Below are positions 1 to 10,173 of a stretch of 64,000 bases of DNA, piece after piece. This DNA comes from Chondrus crispus (Eukaryota; Rhodophyta; Florideophyceae; Gigartinales; Gigartinaceae). The first letter of the stretch is position 1. Each line of letters begins with the position of its first letter. Where the stretch lies: assembly GCF_000350225.1 (NCBI RefSeq), contig NW_005178764.1:143292-207291 (forward strand). The letters run 5' to 3'. The position numbers and the translations under genes were made by a program. The notes beneath the pieces are model-generated. The model saw only the letters and a list, made by a program, of their open reading frames with translations, was not told where the DNA came from and made no database searches.

Positions 1-1421
1 GCCGCTTTCTCGAGCAGGGTATCTAAATTAGTCTGCACGCCGCCCGCGCACACGCACCCCTCCGCCTTGAACATAGAACAAGGCGTGGAAGATTAATTGT
101 CGCGGCAGGCGGACAGACGCGACGAGCAACAACCCACGACGTCTCCCATGCACCACGGCGCCCCTCAGGCCAGTCTAGGTGCGTTCCCCGCGCACCCACT
201 GTAGCCGCCGCAAGCGCTCGCCGCAACGCCTCCTCCCCGCCTTTTTTCTTTTGCTCAAATTCCGTGGCAGAACTGCCTTCCTGAGGCGTCCCGCAAGGTG
301 GCATCCGCACATCTGATTGAGGTACAAGTAGACCCACTGTCACACCCACCCGCGGGTCTCACGCGCGACGCGACGCGCTCACCGCCCCCAGATCAAAGAG
401 GCACATCTCACGCTCGTGCCGCCCAGTCCGCAAACCAACGAAGCCCTCGTTTAGTGTGTTTTTCCTTTTTTTTTTCAAGCGCAACCCCGGGAACGCGGGC
501 CGCCCACCTTCCCTCCGCCATGCCTGCTACAGTACCCTTGGTACATACTGTAGACTGTGTCGTACCGTACTTGAATCTGTCACCCGCCATGACTGCAAGG
601 TATGACTGGAAGGCGAGGTCCCGCGTGAGCAGCGCCCCGGCAGAACACGGACAGGCTCGCAAACAGCTTTGCGCGACGAAAAGTGCGGGGCCCGAGTGGA
701 GCACACACGCACTCAGCTGCTGCTCCTTTTCCACACTCCCTGACTCTGTCCTAGCTTGCTGCTCTTGAGAGCTGAGATCAGCTTGCTGCTCTCAGCTTGC
801 TCCTCGCGAGTCTCGTGCTCTTGTCGCCTCCACAGACAGACGCCACACTAAATACACTCTGTGTGGCACTGTGTAATGTACTGTACGCGCTTATCGAGGC
901 TTAGCACCATACACACAGCGCTCCTGTTTCCGACACCGCCTCCTCCAGTCGGCACTGTTTCCTTTTACGGGGAGACGCACGGTCTACCAATGGGCCAATA
1001 TAATGCGCCTCCCGCACTTGACACCGTAGAAATTTCTTCCACGATTCCACCCATTCCTTACAGTATCGTAACATTCCAAAGTACAGGGGGTCCCACGATA
1101 TAGTGCCATACCAGAACAGACCTCGACATCTGGCACTATTGCGTGCGTGGCACTATACAGAAGCCACATTTTTCCTACAAATTGGGAATGTTAGAAAGAC
1201 ATATCATTGATTGCTTTAAAACAAATATACGTGTATACGTGCAACCAGTATGATAACCCCTGACAGAGCTCTAGCTATAGCACTATATCGAGGGAGGCAC
1301 TACTCCAAGTTGCACTATTGCACTATTGGAAATTTATGTACAGTACGGAAATTTATGTACAGTAAGTAGAGTACAACCACTCCCCTGCCCTGTGCTTATC
1401 AACTCTGCACCGAAACTCTCT
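1..1421. other. left flank, no recognisable gene
   Basis: I find no open frame here with a recognisable protein pattern; the frames over 100 codons are low-complexity. The stretch is rich in TACAGTAC/TACTGTAC words and, between about 1099 and 1320, has several copies of an ATAGTGCC word in both orientations. Two of these, at 1099-1108 and 1148-1157, form a perfect 10-bp inverted repeat. Short diverged transposon debris is the likeliest content. Confidence 0.4.
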
Positions 1422-2672
1422 CTACGCACTCCCAACCGATACATACTCTTGCGTCTGTCTGTAACTTTTGCACCACCGGTCCCCCGACACCGTCCCTTGC
1501 GCCGCCCACACTCCCGTCGCCTCGCACGATAACCTCATATCGCTCCACTTCACCCTCCAGCACCTGGGGAATACAAACCGCGCGTACGCCCCGCTCGTGA
1601 TTGTATACACCGTCCCCGCCGCCGCCGGAGGCACCGAGAATTCTACAAACGACTTTCCCTGAACCGCTCGCCATTTTCGTCCGCCGCATTTCGTCCCCGC
1701 CTCCACGCTCCCTTTTATGAAATTGCTCTTCACGATTCGGTAGCACAGCTTTTCACCGGCGAAGTCCATGATCACCACGCCCAACATCTTGCGCGCTGAA
1801 AGCGACCCAATTGTGCTGTATGCGAACGGGTTGGTTTCCATCGCTACCCGGTCAGGCAAAATACCACGAGTGCCTGACAGGTAGTTGAGCGTAATTTGGG
1901 ACGAAGTTTCTGCGCTAGTAAGGAATGCCGGAATGAACGCCTTCTTCTGGCCGAGGGAAACCGTGTCAGGCCCATACGGGTGGTCCCGTCTGTTGCGGTA
2001 AACCATGAACTCATCTTGGATGTCCGTGTGCGGTCCCGAGTAAGGGAGACCGATGTTGTCAAATGCCGCATCGCGGAGGACGACTACCTAACCCCTAACG
2101 CTGCCGAGGGTGGGGATCCCGGCAAGAGCGCTTTGCTCGAAGAGCGTTCCGAATTCATCCATGTATGAATCCCAAATTGCTTGCAATGAGCTGCTTCCTG
2201 CTCTTGGAATGTACTCTTCCTTGACGCGCATCAAAATGGTTTCCCCGGGGGATGAGGCTAGAAACATGGACACGTCTCGAAGCACGTCTTCAAAATACAT
2301 CTTCTGAAAACAGAAACCGTGGTGTATCGCGAAGGAAGTGCCGTCTCTGCGGCAGCGAATGTCCAAGAATCTTATGCCTGCGCGCAGCTGTTCTGCGACT
2401 GTCCACCTTTGAGTTTCACATATCCTTCCGCCGTGCAAAGCACCGGTGTCATGAGTCCCTGGAATTGAGACTTTGTGCAAGGGTGTGTCATCCGGTAGCT
2501 GTGACATCCAGTCGCTTGTTGCGTCGAATATCCATGAGCCGGGGGCGTCGTCCTCAGAATAACTTCCCCCGCTTTGAGTCTCCTCGTCTAATATGGTGAA
2601 GGAGAAAGAGCGTTGCAGGATGATGCATGTCAACAGCGCTAGAACCAAACGACTCGAAGTTCCTCTCATCAT
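1422..2672 (-). pseudogene. secreted PI-PLC X-domain protein with an in-frame amber codon
   Basis: The ATG at 2672 opens a frame with a hydrophobic signal-peptide-like N-terminus (about residues 8-25). It is followed by a bacterial-type phosphatidylinositol-specific phospholipase C X-domain. Visible catalytic-type residues are His74 in SIPGTHDTGA, Arg106 in FLDIRCR and the HHG at 117-119. Family members cleave phosphoinositides or GPI anchors by acid-base catalysis with two histidines. The frame stops at TAG (2088-2090) directly after TLGSVRG and then continues in the same frame with VVVLRD, the strand that follows a G-K in relatives. Homology runs on to a VIMDFAG strand near 1760. A single Lys-to-amber change is the simplest reading; readthrough is possible. 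The exact C-terminus is uncertain because the last 80 codons to 1422 look non-coding. It could also be a functional gene misread by one sequencing error. Confidence 0.75.
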
Positions 2673-2737
2673 CGTAAGATTGATAACGCTACCGCAGTGA
2701 ACTTACGCCCAGGACTCGGTTTAGAGCCTTTCTGTTT

Positions 2738-2746
2738 GTATATATA
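2738..2746 (-). promoter_or_regulatory. TATA box of the PI-PLC-like gene
   Basis: On the minus strand a TATATATAC box lies about 65-75 bp upstream of the ATG at 2672, a suitable distance for a core promoter with a short leader. No other TATA-like string lies closer. Confidence 0.4.
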
Positions 2747-3009
2747 CTCAATGGCACAAGCTGGGTATAGAAGCTCGACGGTGAGTGTTGTGGTATGGCA
2801 TGGAGAATGAGCAGTTCAGTCCATGCTCCGCTTTATCTATCCGTGAGACCCAAGACATGATATCTACAAATCATTCTTCTCCCATCTAGCCAGGGATGAG
2901 GGACACAGCGCTTGTCCTGCACACTTCTCTTCGATATTCTGCGTAGAGGTACTTGCAATATGTTTGATGGCCTGGATGTTTATGCGGTTTTGAATTTGGG
3001 AAAAAGCCC

Positions 3010-3041
3010 ACATAAGGTGCTGAGATCCCTATACAGTAGTA
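3010..3041. repeat. left arm of the palindrome into which element B inserted
   Basis: These 32 bp are the reverse complement, with one mismatch, of 33146-33177 on the far side of element B. Removing B and one ATAC copy leaves a nearly perfect foldback of about 68 bp. The outer sequences are unrelated, so the palindrome ends here. It may be a small foldback element or a hairpin-prone host site. Confidence 0.8.
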
Positions 3042-3044
3042 TAC

Positions 3045-3511
3045 TGTTACGGATGAACCCAGGTGCCAGGTGGCAAGGTGGACACGCGTAAGGCGAATCA
3101 AAGCGGACACGGCCGGAACCGAGGCGTACTAACCGAAAGGCAGTAGAAGTGGCGGGATCATGCGCGTGGGGAACTGTCGGCGATAGACAGAGGGAGAATG
3201 AAGGGAAACCCGTGGCTGCGAGGGAACTTGGACCGGGACAAGAAGACGGGGGAGGCCACCGGCCGTGTGGGTGAAAGGAAAGGAGCAGGAGGAGGGCGCC
3301 AGGACTGGGGCAGAGGGAAGCTGAAGGGAAAGGGGGCGCCAGGAGAGGTCGGGGAAAGAGAGGACAGCCCCCGGGCATAGATTACTGAAGAGCCGTCCCT
3401 GGAGCAGATAGGGAAGGGGAAGGCAGCAGACTTGTGAAGAATAAAGACGAAGACGAGTGGATTCTCGTTGGCATAGGTTGCTCAGTATCTCGCGGAGGAA
3501 TTGCCGCAACA
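3045..3511 (+). repeat. 5' LTR of gypsy B
   Basis: This 467-bp LTR has TGTT/AACA inverted ends and is about 97% identical to 32673-33139. An AATAAA-type sequence near 3440 could serve as a polyadenylation signal. The downstream junction has no obvious TGG-type primer binding site; a short palindrome, TTACAAGCTTGTAA, follows instead. Confidence 0.93.
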
Positions 3512-3595
3512 TTACAAGCTTGTAAGATCGCGGAGCTTTGCGATCGGTCTGCCTGGATTGGCAGAGGCTAGGAACAAGGGGCGTTTTTTCTCATC

Positions 3596-3946
3596 ATGAC
3601 GCGCAATCGTCAGGACCGGGACGAGGAAGGTGCGGAACTTAACACTGCAGTCCGCTCGAATCGCAGGGAAGGAGACCAAGTGGGCGAAATCAGTCCTGTG
3701 ACCAATGCAACGGAGAGTCGTCCGGCTGGGCTCACGTATGAGACCCCACAGTCCCACAGCGCCGGTGTTGAGGCCCCGCAGTCCCTGAGGTCCCAACCCC
3801 GACGCGGGAGCGGGGAGGGAGCCGGCTATAGTCAGGGCCCCGGACTCGGGCCTGAGGAAACAGAGGCCCGTGTGCTTCGCGCCGTAGCCGGAATGAAGGA
3901 GATCATGGAAGACATGCTGACGTCCATGAATAGGACCACGAGTGCA
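3596..3946 (+). pseudogene. gag of gypsy B, N-terminal part
   Basis: An ATG 84 bp after the 5' LTR opens 117 codons of hydrophilic, Arg/Glu/Gly-rich sequence that ends in a helical EIMEDMLTSMNRTTSA. The frame is then cut by the transposon end at 3947; the 5 codons to the stop at 3961 belong to the insert. It joins in frame to 28073: codon GCA (3944-3946) is followed by GTT GTG CTT GCG, so the empty gene would read through without a gap. This is the disordered N-terminal region of a gypsy Gag; the capsid and zinc knuckle lie in the other half. Confidence 0.85.
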
Positions 3947-3977
3947 CGTCTGTATTTCTGATTTTCTAAAATTTCCT
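3947..3977 (+). repeat. left terminal inverted repeat of the Plavaka-like transposon
   Basis: It begins CGTCTGT and matches the reverse complement of 28040-28070 at about 26 of the first 30 bases; similarity then fades into the subterminal repeats. It lies inside gag codon 118 of element B. Confidence 0.85.
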
Positions 3978-4215
3978 ATGCAGAGACCATGCAAGCCCAT
4001 GCTCACAATTGGAGCGGTTATCATAACTTTTGCATGGGGATTTGCTTAGGCCTGGTCCTATGCAATACCAAACATGTTCCATGGAACCGTCCATGCACCA
4101 GTCTATGTCTGCATGGGGCAATGGTGGCCAAACCAATTCAGATATGTTCAATGCGGGCTCATGCAGGCATTGGTGTACATGGGTCTTCATGGGCTCCGCA
4201 TGGCGGATTCAATCC
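3966..4215. repeat. left subterminal repeats (CATGCA type)
   Basis: Many copies of CATGCA, GCATGG and CATGGG occur in both orientations, related to the array at 27595-28022 at the other end. In CACTA-type elements such subterminal motifs bind transposon-encoded proteins; that role here is inferred. Confidence 0.65.
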
Positions 4216-4403
4216 AAGTTTTAGTTTTGGCTCGAAAGTGCGGTACAATCCGTTTTATCGATATCTGATCTGATGCTGCGCCGCAACCCTCAGTGCAGTC
4301 AGTATCTACAACCGCTATCCCAGCACCCTTGCCCTACATGGAGGACTCGTCGGTCCTCCGTTGACAGTTCTTTAGAAGTCCCGTCGAAGAGTCATCATGA
4401 CAT

Positions 4404-4434
4404 GAAATTACTCAACATGATGTTGAGTAATTTC
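4404..4434. repeat. 14-bp-stem hairpin
   Basis: A perfect 14-bp stem around a TGA loop (GAAATTACTCAACA and its complement). It lies inside the left arm of the DNA transposon, just before the gypsy A insertion. Function unknown. Confidence 0.7.
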
Positions 4435-4492
4435 TGAGGACCACAGTAGTAAATGGTAATTTTGTTTAAACCCAGGCGCGTTTTGAGAGTGT

Positions 4493-5163
4493 TGTGGGAT
4501 AATTCCTCTCCGCCCTGGGTTGGGTGAGAGGCGGAGGCTTTAGCGAGGGAGCACGCGGCGCGGACGCGACGCGCCAATTGAACCGATCGGACGAGCTCGC
4601 GAAAAGGGAGTGGCTCACTGGCCGGTTATGCGCAGTCGCCCCGTGGTGCGTGAACGGGAGCGACCGGTAACGGGTTAGAAGCCAGCGCGCGCGACAGACA
4701 ACCGAAAACGGACGTACGTAGGTGCAAAAGGGACGGGGGCGAGCTTGCCCCCGTTTACTGGTGGGGACGGGTGCCAGGTCTTAACCCCCCAGAGGGACGT
4801 CTCGGACACCTGTCCCAGTACAGTAGTACAGCACCTGCCGCCTAGTGCGTGCCGGGTACTGTACACAATTAAAAAACTAGCGCCATAATTGCTACTACCG
4901 CACGGACGCTGCTACTACACGTGTGCACTACTGTACACGCGTGTTGCTTACAGACTACCGCACGGACGACACGTGTGCTAACGCACACACGTAACACGCG
5001 TAGACTACCGCTCGGACGACACGTGCACTACTGTACACGTGCGCCAGATTACGACCGCTCGGCATGCGCGCGCGCTCGCTACACGTGGGCACAGCCGCCC
5101 ACGTGTATACCGTATACGGCCGTCCGATGACCTCCGCGCGCTCGCTCCGGTCACTATACTACA
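4493..5163 (-). repeat. 3' LTR of gypsy A
   Basis: In sense this 671-bp LTR starts TGTAGTATA and ends CCCACA. The half nearest the internal region has many CACGTG/ACACGTGT palindromes (about 4917-5106), a candidate enhancer cluster that recurs in the LTRs of C, D and E. Confidence 0.95.
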
Positions 5164-5178
5164 GACCTCCCCCCTTAG
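5164..5178 (-). promoter_or_regulatory. polypurine tract of gypsy A
   Basis: On the minus strand an AAGGGGGGAGGTC run directly abuts the 3' LTR, where plus-strand DNA synthesis is primed in LTR elements. Confidence 0.75.
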
Positions 5179-5254
5179 CTTTCGCTACGTCCCCGTAGCG
5201 ACCCTCTACTCGAGCGCGCGGGTCCGTTCCGGACGTTTCCTTCTATCGCGCACG

Positions 5255-7747
5255 ATGCGGGAACAGAAGCCCCTCCGTGTGGACGATCATGCCCCCTGGC
5301 TCGTCAGCGAGCTGGCGGTATATAACGCCGCGAGTTCGACCGATTCGGAGAGCGCGTCTTCCGATTCTCCCCACGCGATCCATACTGACCCCCCAACTCT
5401 TCCCCAGCACTCCCCTGCGAACTCCGAAACCTCCTCCGACAGCGACGACGACATTCCCCTACAGCAGCTCTTCAACCAACCGATGGACGGTCATTGCGAC
5501 ACGCCGGCTGTGCGCGCGTACAGGCAGCCGTTGAGCCCGCCTCGGGCTCCGGCAGCGACGCCGGTCGGTCCCACCTTCCAACCGCGGCGACGCCTTCGCG
5601 ACGGCCTGCACCCGCCCCCTGGAGTGGCGGGGCCCGCGCAAGCGCCAATTGATTCGCCCGTACCGGTCGCTCCGCCACCGCCAGGCGCCCAAGCAACACA
5701 GTCCCCGCCGCTGCCCCTCGTGGGCGTGGCTCCAAGAATGGTCGAGGCGGACCCGGAGCTCCCCGTGGAGCTGCCGCCGCCTCCCATGTCGCCGCTGCCC
5801 GCTGCGGGTACGGCGCTCACAAGGGCCGCTTCCGAGGCGCCGTACGCGGCGCCGGCGCCGTCGAGTAGCGTAGCGCTTGCGCCGGCCGGACGGGGAGCGA
5901 CAACGTCGCTGGGGCGGGTATTCACCGCCCCGAGTACCCCGGGCTGGCTGCGCAGCGGCGTTGGTTCCGTACGGTCGCTGTGGCCCGGGTCCTCGATGGA
6001 CCACCGCCGCCGGCGCGCACGCCGACGCGCTGCGGGTCGCAAGCCTCCGCTTACGGTCGAGGAGTACGTTCAGCGGAACTTGCTGGACGCGGCGAGGTTC
6101 GCGGCCATTCCGATGGTGCGCGCGATCAAGACTCCGTCCGGACGCGGTGCCGTGGCGCAAGAGAACCGCGCCGGCGCGTGGAAGGCGCGGTGGCGTCACG
6201 CTCCGTGTCGGACGCCGGCCGCGGCGGGCAGTGACTTGCTCTACGTCCGCTGCGAGGGCGAGGAAAAGTACCACATCTCGCTGCTGAACCTCTTTGGTCG
6301 GTATCGCCGCTACGAGGGCCTCGCGCCCGACGTCCGCTTGGTGGCCTTTCCGCGGCCTTTTGACAGCTGGTACAGCGTTGCGAACCGAGCGCGGTGGGGT
6401 GAGGACGCAGCGCGCGAGAGTCTGCTGCGCTGGCGCCGGGTGGACGATTTCTTCCACATGTGCCACAGCACCGAGTTTTTCTCGGTGCCCAGCCCCGCGC
6501 GGCGTGGCCTGTACCCCGCGCTCCCGCCGAACTGGTCGACGTTCGAGGCGCCGGAGTACCTGTGCGTACCGACGCCGAGCGTCATGGCGTACGTGGCGGC
6601 GCATTGGTTGCCGCTCGGCCGATCGGAATCCGCGGAAACGGAGCGAACGCGCGTCTTGGTGCACGCGATCATGCTTTCCGAATGGGCGGTCTTGGCCTTC
6701 CTGTGCTTCTTGCACGCCGCTCGCGAGGGACTGCCGTTCTTCACGAAGTGTCCCGACCCGCGGCTGTTCGCGCGGCGCGAGGAACCGTTCGGTGAGCGCG
6801 GCCTGCTCTTCCGCCTCTCGGCGGGGCTCATCGATTTAATCCGCTCGGTCGGTATCGCGGAGATCCTCGAGGGTACGGCGTTTGACGCGGCGTACGCGAC
6901 ACAGCTGTTGGCCTTCACCAAGGGTATGGATTGGAGCGGCCGGCCGGACTTCGCGTGGTTCAGCTGGAACCAGCGGTGTACCCTACCGATGCCCGCCGGA
7001 GCCGAGGCAGAGACCGGTGCCGATGGTGGCAGCGCGGCCCCCGGTCCAGCGGACGCGACCGTCGCGGTCGACGTGGACGGCGCAGTCGACACGGTCGACG
7101 CGGGTGACACGGGCGGCTTGCTTGCCGATGCCGATATCGCGCCGCCGCGCGATGCGGGAACCGGTGCGGTGAGGAGCGTCGTCGAGACCGCGGTACCGGC
7201 CCGCGGCGGGTCCGCTCGCGTGGCCTCGATCCAGAGCGACTCGCCGAAGGGGTTAAGAGAACCCCCCGGTGTCGTGGGAATTTCGGCCCCCACCTCAAGC
7301 CCCCCACACATCAGCGTGGTGACCGGTACCGAAGGCGATCATCGTCCCGTTCCGATGCCGCCTCCTCCAGTTCCACAACCGTCCGGCCGGTCTTCCCCGG
7401 AGCGCCTCCGTGAGGAGGCCGCGTTCACTGCCCTGCAGTACGCTTGCTCCTTCGAGGGGGCAACAGTTCCTTCGTCGGTTGAGCAGGCGCTGCTGCAGGC
7501 GCGCGAGTGGATGCACCAAGCCAAGCAGCTGGAGACGACCGTCGCGGCGCTCCGAGAGGCCTCCACCGCGGCGGAGCGTGAGCGCGTCGAGCATCACGAG
7601 AAGCTCCGCGGCGTGCAGGACATCCTCGCGGTCGTCAGCCAACGTCTCGCGGCGCCGCCGATGCCTGCCGCTACGGTCGGGGCCTCGCGCCCCGCGCCCG
7701 AAGATGCCGCGGCGGCTCCGCCAGGTAACCGCACGCGTCGTTCTTGA
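5255..7747 (+). CDS. 830-aa antisense ORF of gypsy A, unknown function
   Basis: This long frame runs opposite to gag-pol, between the pol stop (7924) and the 3' LTR. The frame is open from 5039 inside the LTR, but the first ATG in unique sequence (5255) is the likelier start. The protein has an acidic Ser/Asp-rich start, a Pro/Ala-rich linker to about residue 250 and an Arg-rich patch near 255-275. A globular-looking region rich in Trp, Phe and Tyr follows (about 330-590), then another low-complexity linker and a C-terminal coiled coil (about 745-800). I recognise no family. Antisense accessory ORFs are known from some plant Ty3 elements such as Ogre/Tat and Grande, but similarity cannot be judged here. 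The adjacent LTR would have to promote from its opposite strand. GC-rich codon use could open a fortuitous frame, yet the aromatic-rich middle domain looks like real protein. Confidence 0.6.
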   Translation: MREQKPLRVDDHAPWLVSELAVYNAASSTDSESASSDSPHAIHTDPPTLPQHSPANSETSSDSDDDIPLQQLFNQPMDGHCDTPAVRAYRQPLSPPRAPAATPVGPTFQPRRRLRDGLHPPPGVAGPAQAPIDSPVPVAPPPPGAQATQSPPLPLVGVAPRMVEADPELPVELPPPPMSPLPAAGTALTRAASEAPYAAPAPSSSVALAPAGRGATTSLGRVFTAPSTPGWLRSGVGSVRSLWPGSSMDHRRRRARRRAAGRKPPLTVEEYVQRNLLDAARFAAIPMVRAIKTPSGRGAVAQENRAGAWKARWRHAPCRTPAAAGSDLLYVRCEGEEKYHISLLNLFGRYRRYEGLAPDVRLVAFPRPFDSWYSVANRARWGEDAARESLLRWRRVDDFFHMCHSTEFFSVPSPARRGLYPALPPNWSTFEAPEYLCVPTPSVMAYVAAHWLPLGRSESAETERTRVLVHAIMLSEWAVLAFLCFLHAAREGLPFFTKCPDPRLFARREEPFGERGLLFRLSAGLIDLIRSVGIAEILEGTAFDAAYATQLLAFTKGMDWSGRPDFAWFSWNQRCTLPMPAGAEAETGADGGSAAPGPADATVAVDVDGAVDTVDAGDTGGLLADADIAPPRDAGTGAVRSVVETAVPARGGSARVASIQSDSPKGLREPPGVVGISAPTSSPPHISVVTGTEGDHRPVPMPPPPVPQPSGRSSPERLREEAAFTALQYACSFEGATVPSSVEQALLQAREWMHQAKQLETTVAALREASTAAERERVEHHEKLRGVQDILAVVSQRLAAPPMPAATVGASRPAPEDAAAAPPGNRTRRS

Positions 7748-7923
7748 GCCCCGACCCGTTGGTCGCCCCCTTTCGCGTAGCCCATTAGGGGCTTCGCCCA
7801 CAGTAAACAGAGCCGACTAGCGGTGTTCCTTGCCTTCTCCTTTTGGCACGTGCGGGCGGTAGTGCACGACGCGCGCGAGCGAGGTCGTCCTGGCGGTTCG
7901 GCCATGCGAGGCCGGAAGAAGCG

Positions 7924-10173
7924 CTACGCGAGCGCGCTTGTCCGTCCTTGGCGCGTACGCCAATATCGGTCGATGAAAGGTTGCGGGAGCCCCTCGGAGG
8001 GCTCGTAGGTATCGTCGGAGGCGGCGTACCCGTACCAGCGAACCTTGTACTCGGTGCCGCCGCGGGTCATACGGTGTCCGACGATGCGGTCAACGACGTA
8101 TTCCGCGCGGGGCGTTGTAGTTTGCGCGTCCGATGCGGATGGAATGGCCGAGGCGACAGTGTCCCCCGGCCCGCGTGGCATTTTTGTGACGCGGTCGATG
8201 CTCACGCGGTTCTCCACACCGTCCTGCTCGATGAGGACCGTGGTGTCCGTAGCGGAGCGCACGCGAAACGGACCCTCTGTCTTTGGTAGAAGTTTGACAG
8301 AGAGCTCGTCCGTTCCGGTCGTACCTTGCGCACGCGTGCGTCGCTCGACGCTTGTCAACGGGCGGGGCGGGCGATCAACGTAGACAAAATCGCCCGCCAC
8401 AACGACCGGACGGAAGCGGACCTTCTTGTCAAAATCGTCCTTGTACCGCTTTTGCGATGCGGATAATTTCGTCCGAGCGCGGTTGAGAGCGTCGCGAAGC
8501 TTGCGCAGCGTGGCGCGCTTGTACTGCACCGGGGTCCGCGGGTCCTCTCGATGGGTCCCCGCGTCCTGCGGCACAGTACCGGGGAGAATCAAACCGGACG
8601 GTGGTCGCGTTAACACCAGGTCGAACGGAGTCGTCTCCGTCGACCGGTGGACCTGCGTATTGTACGCGAAGGTCAGCGGTTGCACGTAGTCGTCCCAATC
8701 GCGCTGGTGCTCCTCCACGTAGTGCCGGAGGCGTTGCACCAGCGTGCGATTGAACCGTTCGGTCTGCCCATTCGACTGGGGGTGGTAGGCTGTCGTGAGA
8801 TAATGCCGCACCCCCAGGAGGGCGCATACCGCGTCGAAGAATTTCGCAGCGAACTGGGGGCCATTGTCGGTTAGTACGTAGCGCGGCGCTCCGTAAACGT
8901 AGACCCAGTTGTCTAAAAACGCGTTTGCGACGACCGAAGCGGTTGTGGTCCGGAGCGGGATACTGCGCGTTAGCTTGGAGAACCGGTCGGTAATTACCCA
9001 CACGTGTTGGTTTCCGTGCGCGGTCTTGGGTAGGGGCCCCAGGAGGTCCATCGCGACAAACTCCAAGGGGCCCGCCGCTGGGAACAGCTTGAGATCCTTT
9101 TGGTTCTTGACAAGCGTCCCGCGGGTCGCAGCACACGAGGTGCAATTCCGTACGGTCGAAAACGCGTCGCTGGCCATGTGTGGCCAGTAGTACTCCCTGC
9201 GAAGGGTGTAGTACATACGCGTCGCTCCCGGGTGACCTGCCAACCTCGGATGGTGTGCCAGGTACAGTACCCGGGGGCGCAACCGAGTCGGTACCACGCG
9301 CTGCAGGGTCCCGTCCAGCGGGGACGTCCTCACGAGAAATCCGTAGCGGTCGATGTCGAACTTCGAGTTCGGCGTCCCGACGGTTTCCGCGGCGAAGCGA
9401 CAGAAGGCGTCCTCAGCTTGTTCGCGTAAAAATTCCTCAACCGAGATGGACGCAGCGTCGCGTTCCTCGGGAGTTATCGCGAGCGTGTGACAACCGTCCG
9501 GGCGGTCTTGCGGCGGGTCGCAGTGCACATTGTCCAGGAGGGCCTCGCTGCCCTCTTCGTACTGGACCGCGAAGCACGGGACCTCATCATCGACCGGTTC
9601 GGTGTCTCCTCCATCGGTACGTAAGCGCGATACGCCGTCCGCGAGTTGGTGCTTGACGCCTGGGCGGTACTGTACCTCGTAGTCGTACTCCGCCAAGCGC
9701 AGGCGCCAGCGAGCGAGCCGACCGGAACTGTCCGCTAAATTGAGGACCCAGCGTAGGGCCTCGTGATCCGTGCGAAGGTTGAACGCGCTTCCGTATAGGT
9801 ACGGCCGTAGGGTGAGGATGCTCCACACTACGGCCAAGCATTCCTTTTCGGTAGTCGTATAGTTGCGCTCCGCGTCGGTCAACGCACGACTCCAATATCC
9901 GATCGGTCGAGTACCTCCATCGGGTTGCTCCTGTAGAAGGGCGCAACCCACTTGGTGTCCGCACGCGTCGGTGTCCAGCGTATATTTCCGTCCGTAGCGG
10001 GGTAGCGCGAGGATTGGCGGCGACACGAGGCGCCGCTTCAATTCCTCAAACGCCGCGTATTCCGCATCGGTTAAGATCTCGAACTCGTAGGGCTGATTCT
10101 TGCCGGTCTTCTTATTCAGCGGCGCGGCGATCTTCGCGAATCCTTGCACAAACCGCCGGTACACGTTGCACAT
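7924..10173 (-). pseudogene. pol of gypsy A: RNase H, integrase, chromodomain
   Basis: The frame continues pol after a frameshift near 10210. It opens in the RT connection (MCNVYRRFVQGFAKIAAPL), followed by RNase H (LDTDACGHQVG). The integrase has the HHCC zinc finger (HHPRLAGHPG, then CTSC) and a D-D-E core: MDLLGPLP, TDNGPQF and NGQTERFNR. The C-terminal 60 residues (YVVDRIVGHR to DTYEPSEGLP) form a chromodomain, placing the element among the chromoviruses, whose chromodomains guide integration to chromatin. All integrase catalytic residues are present. It depends on the upstream frame for expression. Confidence 0.9.

Noticed and set aside
298..768. 156-codon frame near the left edge
   Set aside because: Low-complexity, without homologous pattern or start context.
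2088..2099. 12-bp GT...AG intron removing the amber codon of the PI-PLC-like gene
   Set aside because: It is far too short to be spliced, and removing it would delete conserved residues.
4675..4866. Small duplicated frames in the gypsy A LTRs (also at 15079-15270, 4921-5130, 15325-15534)
   Set aside because: They are duplicated only because the LTRs are, and their composition follows the CACGTG-rich DNA.
5459..6715. 418-codon minus-strand frame opposite the 830-aa ORF
   Set aside because: It is in sense with gypsy A but is Arg-rich throughout with no domain, as expected from a GC-rich shadow frame.
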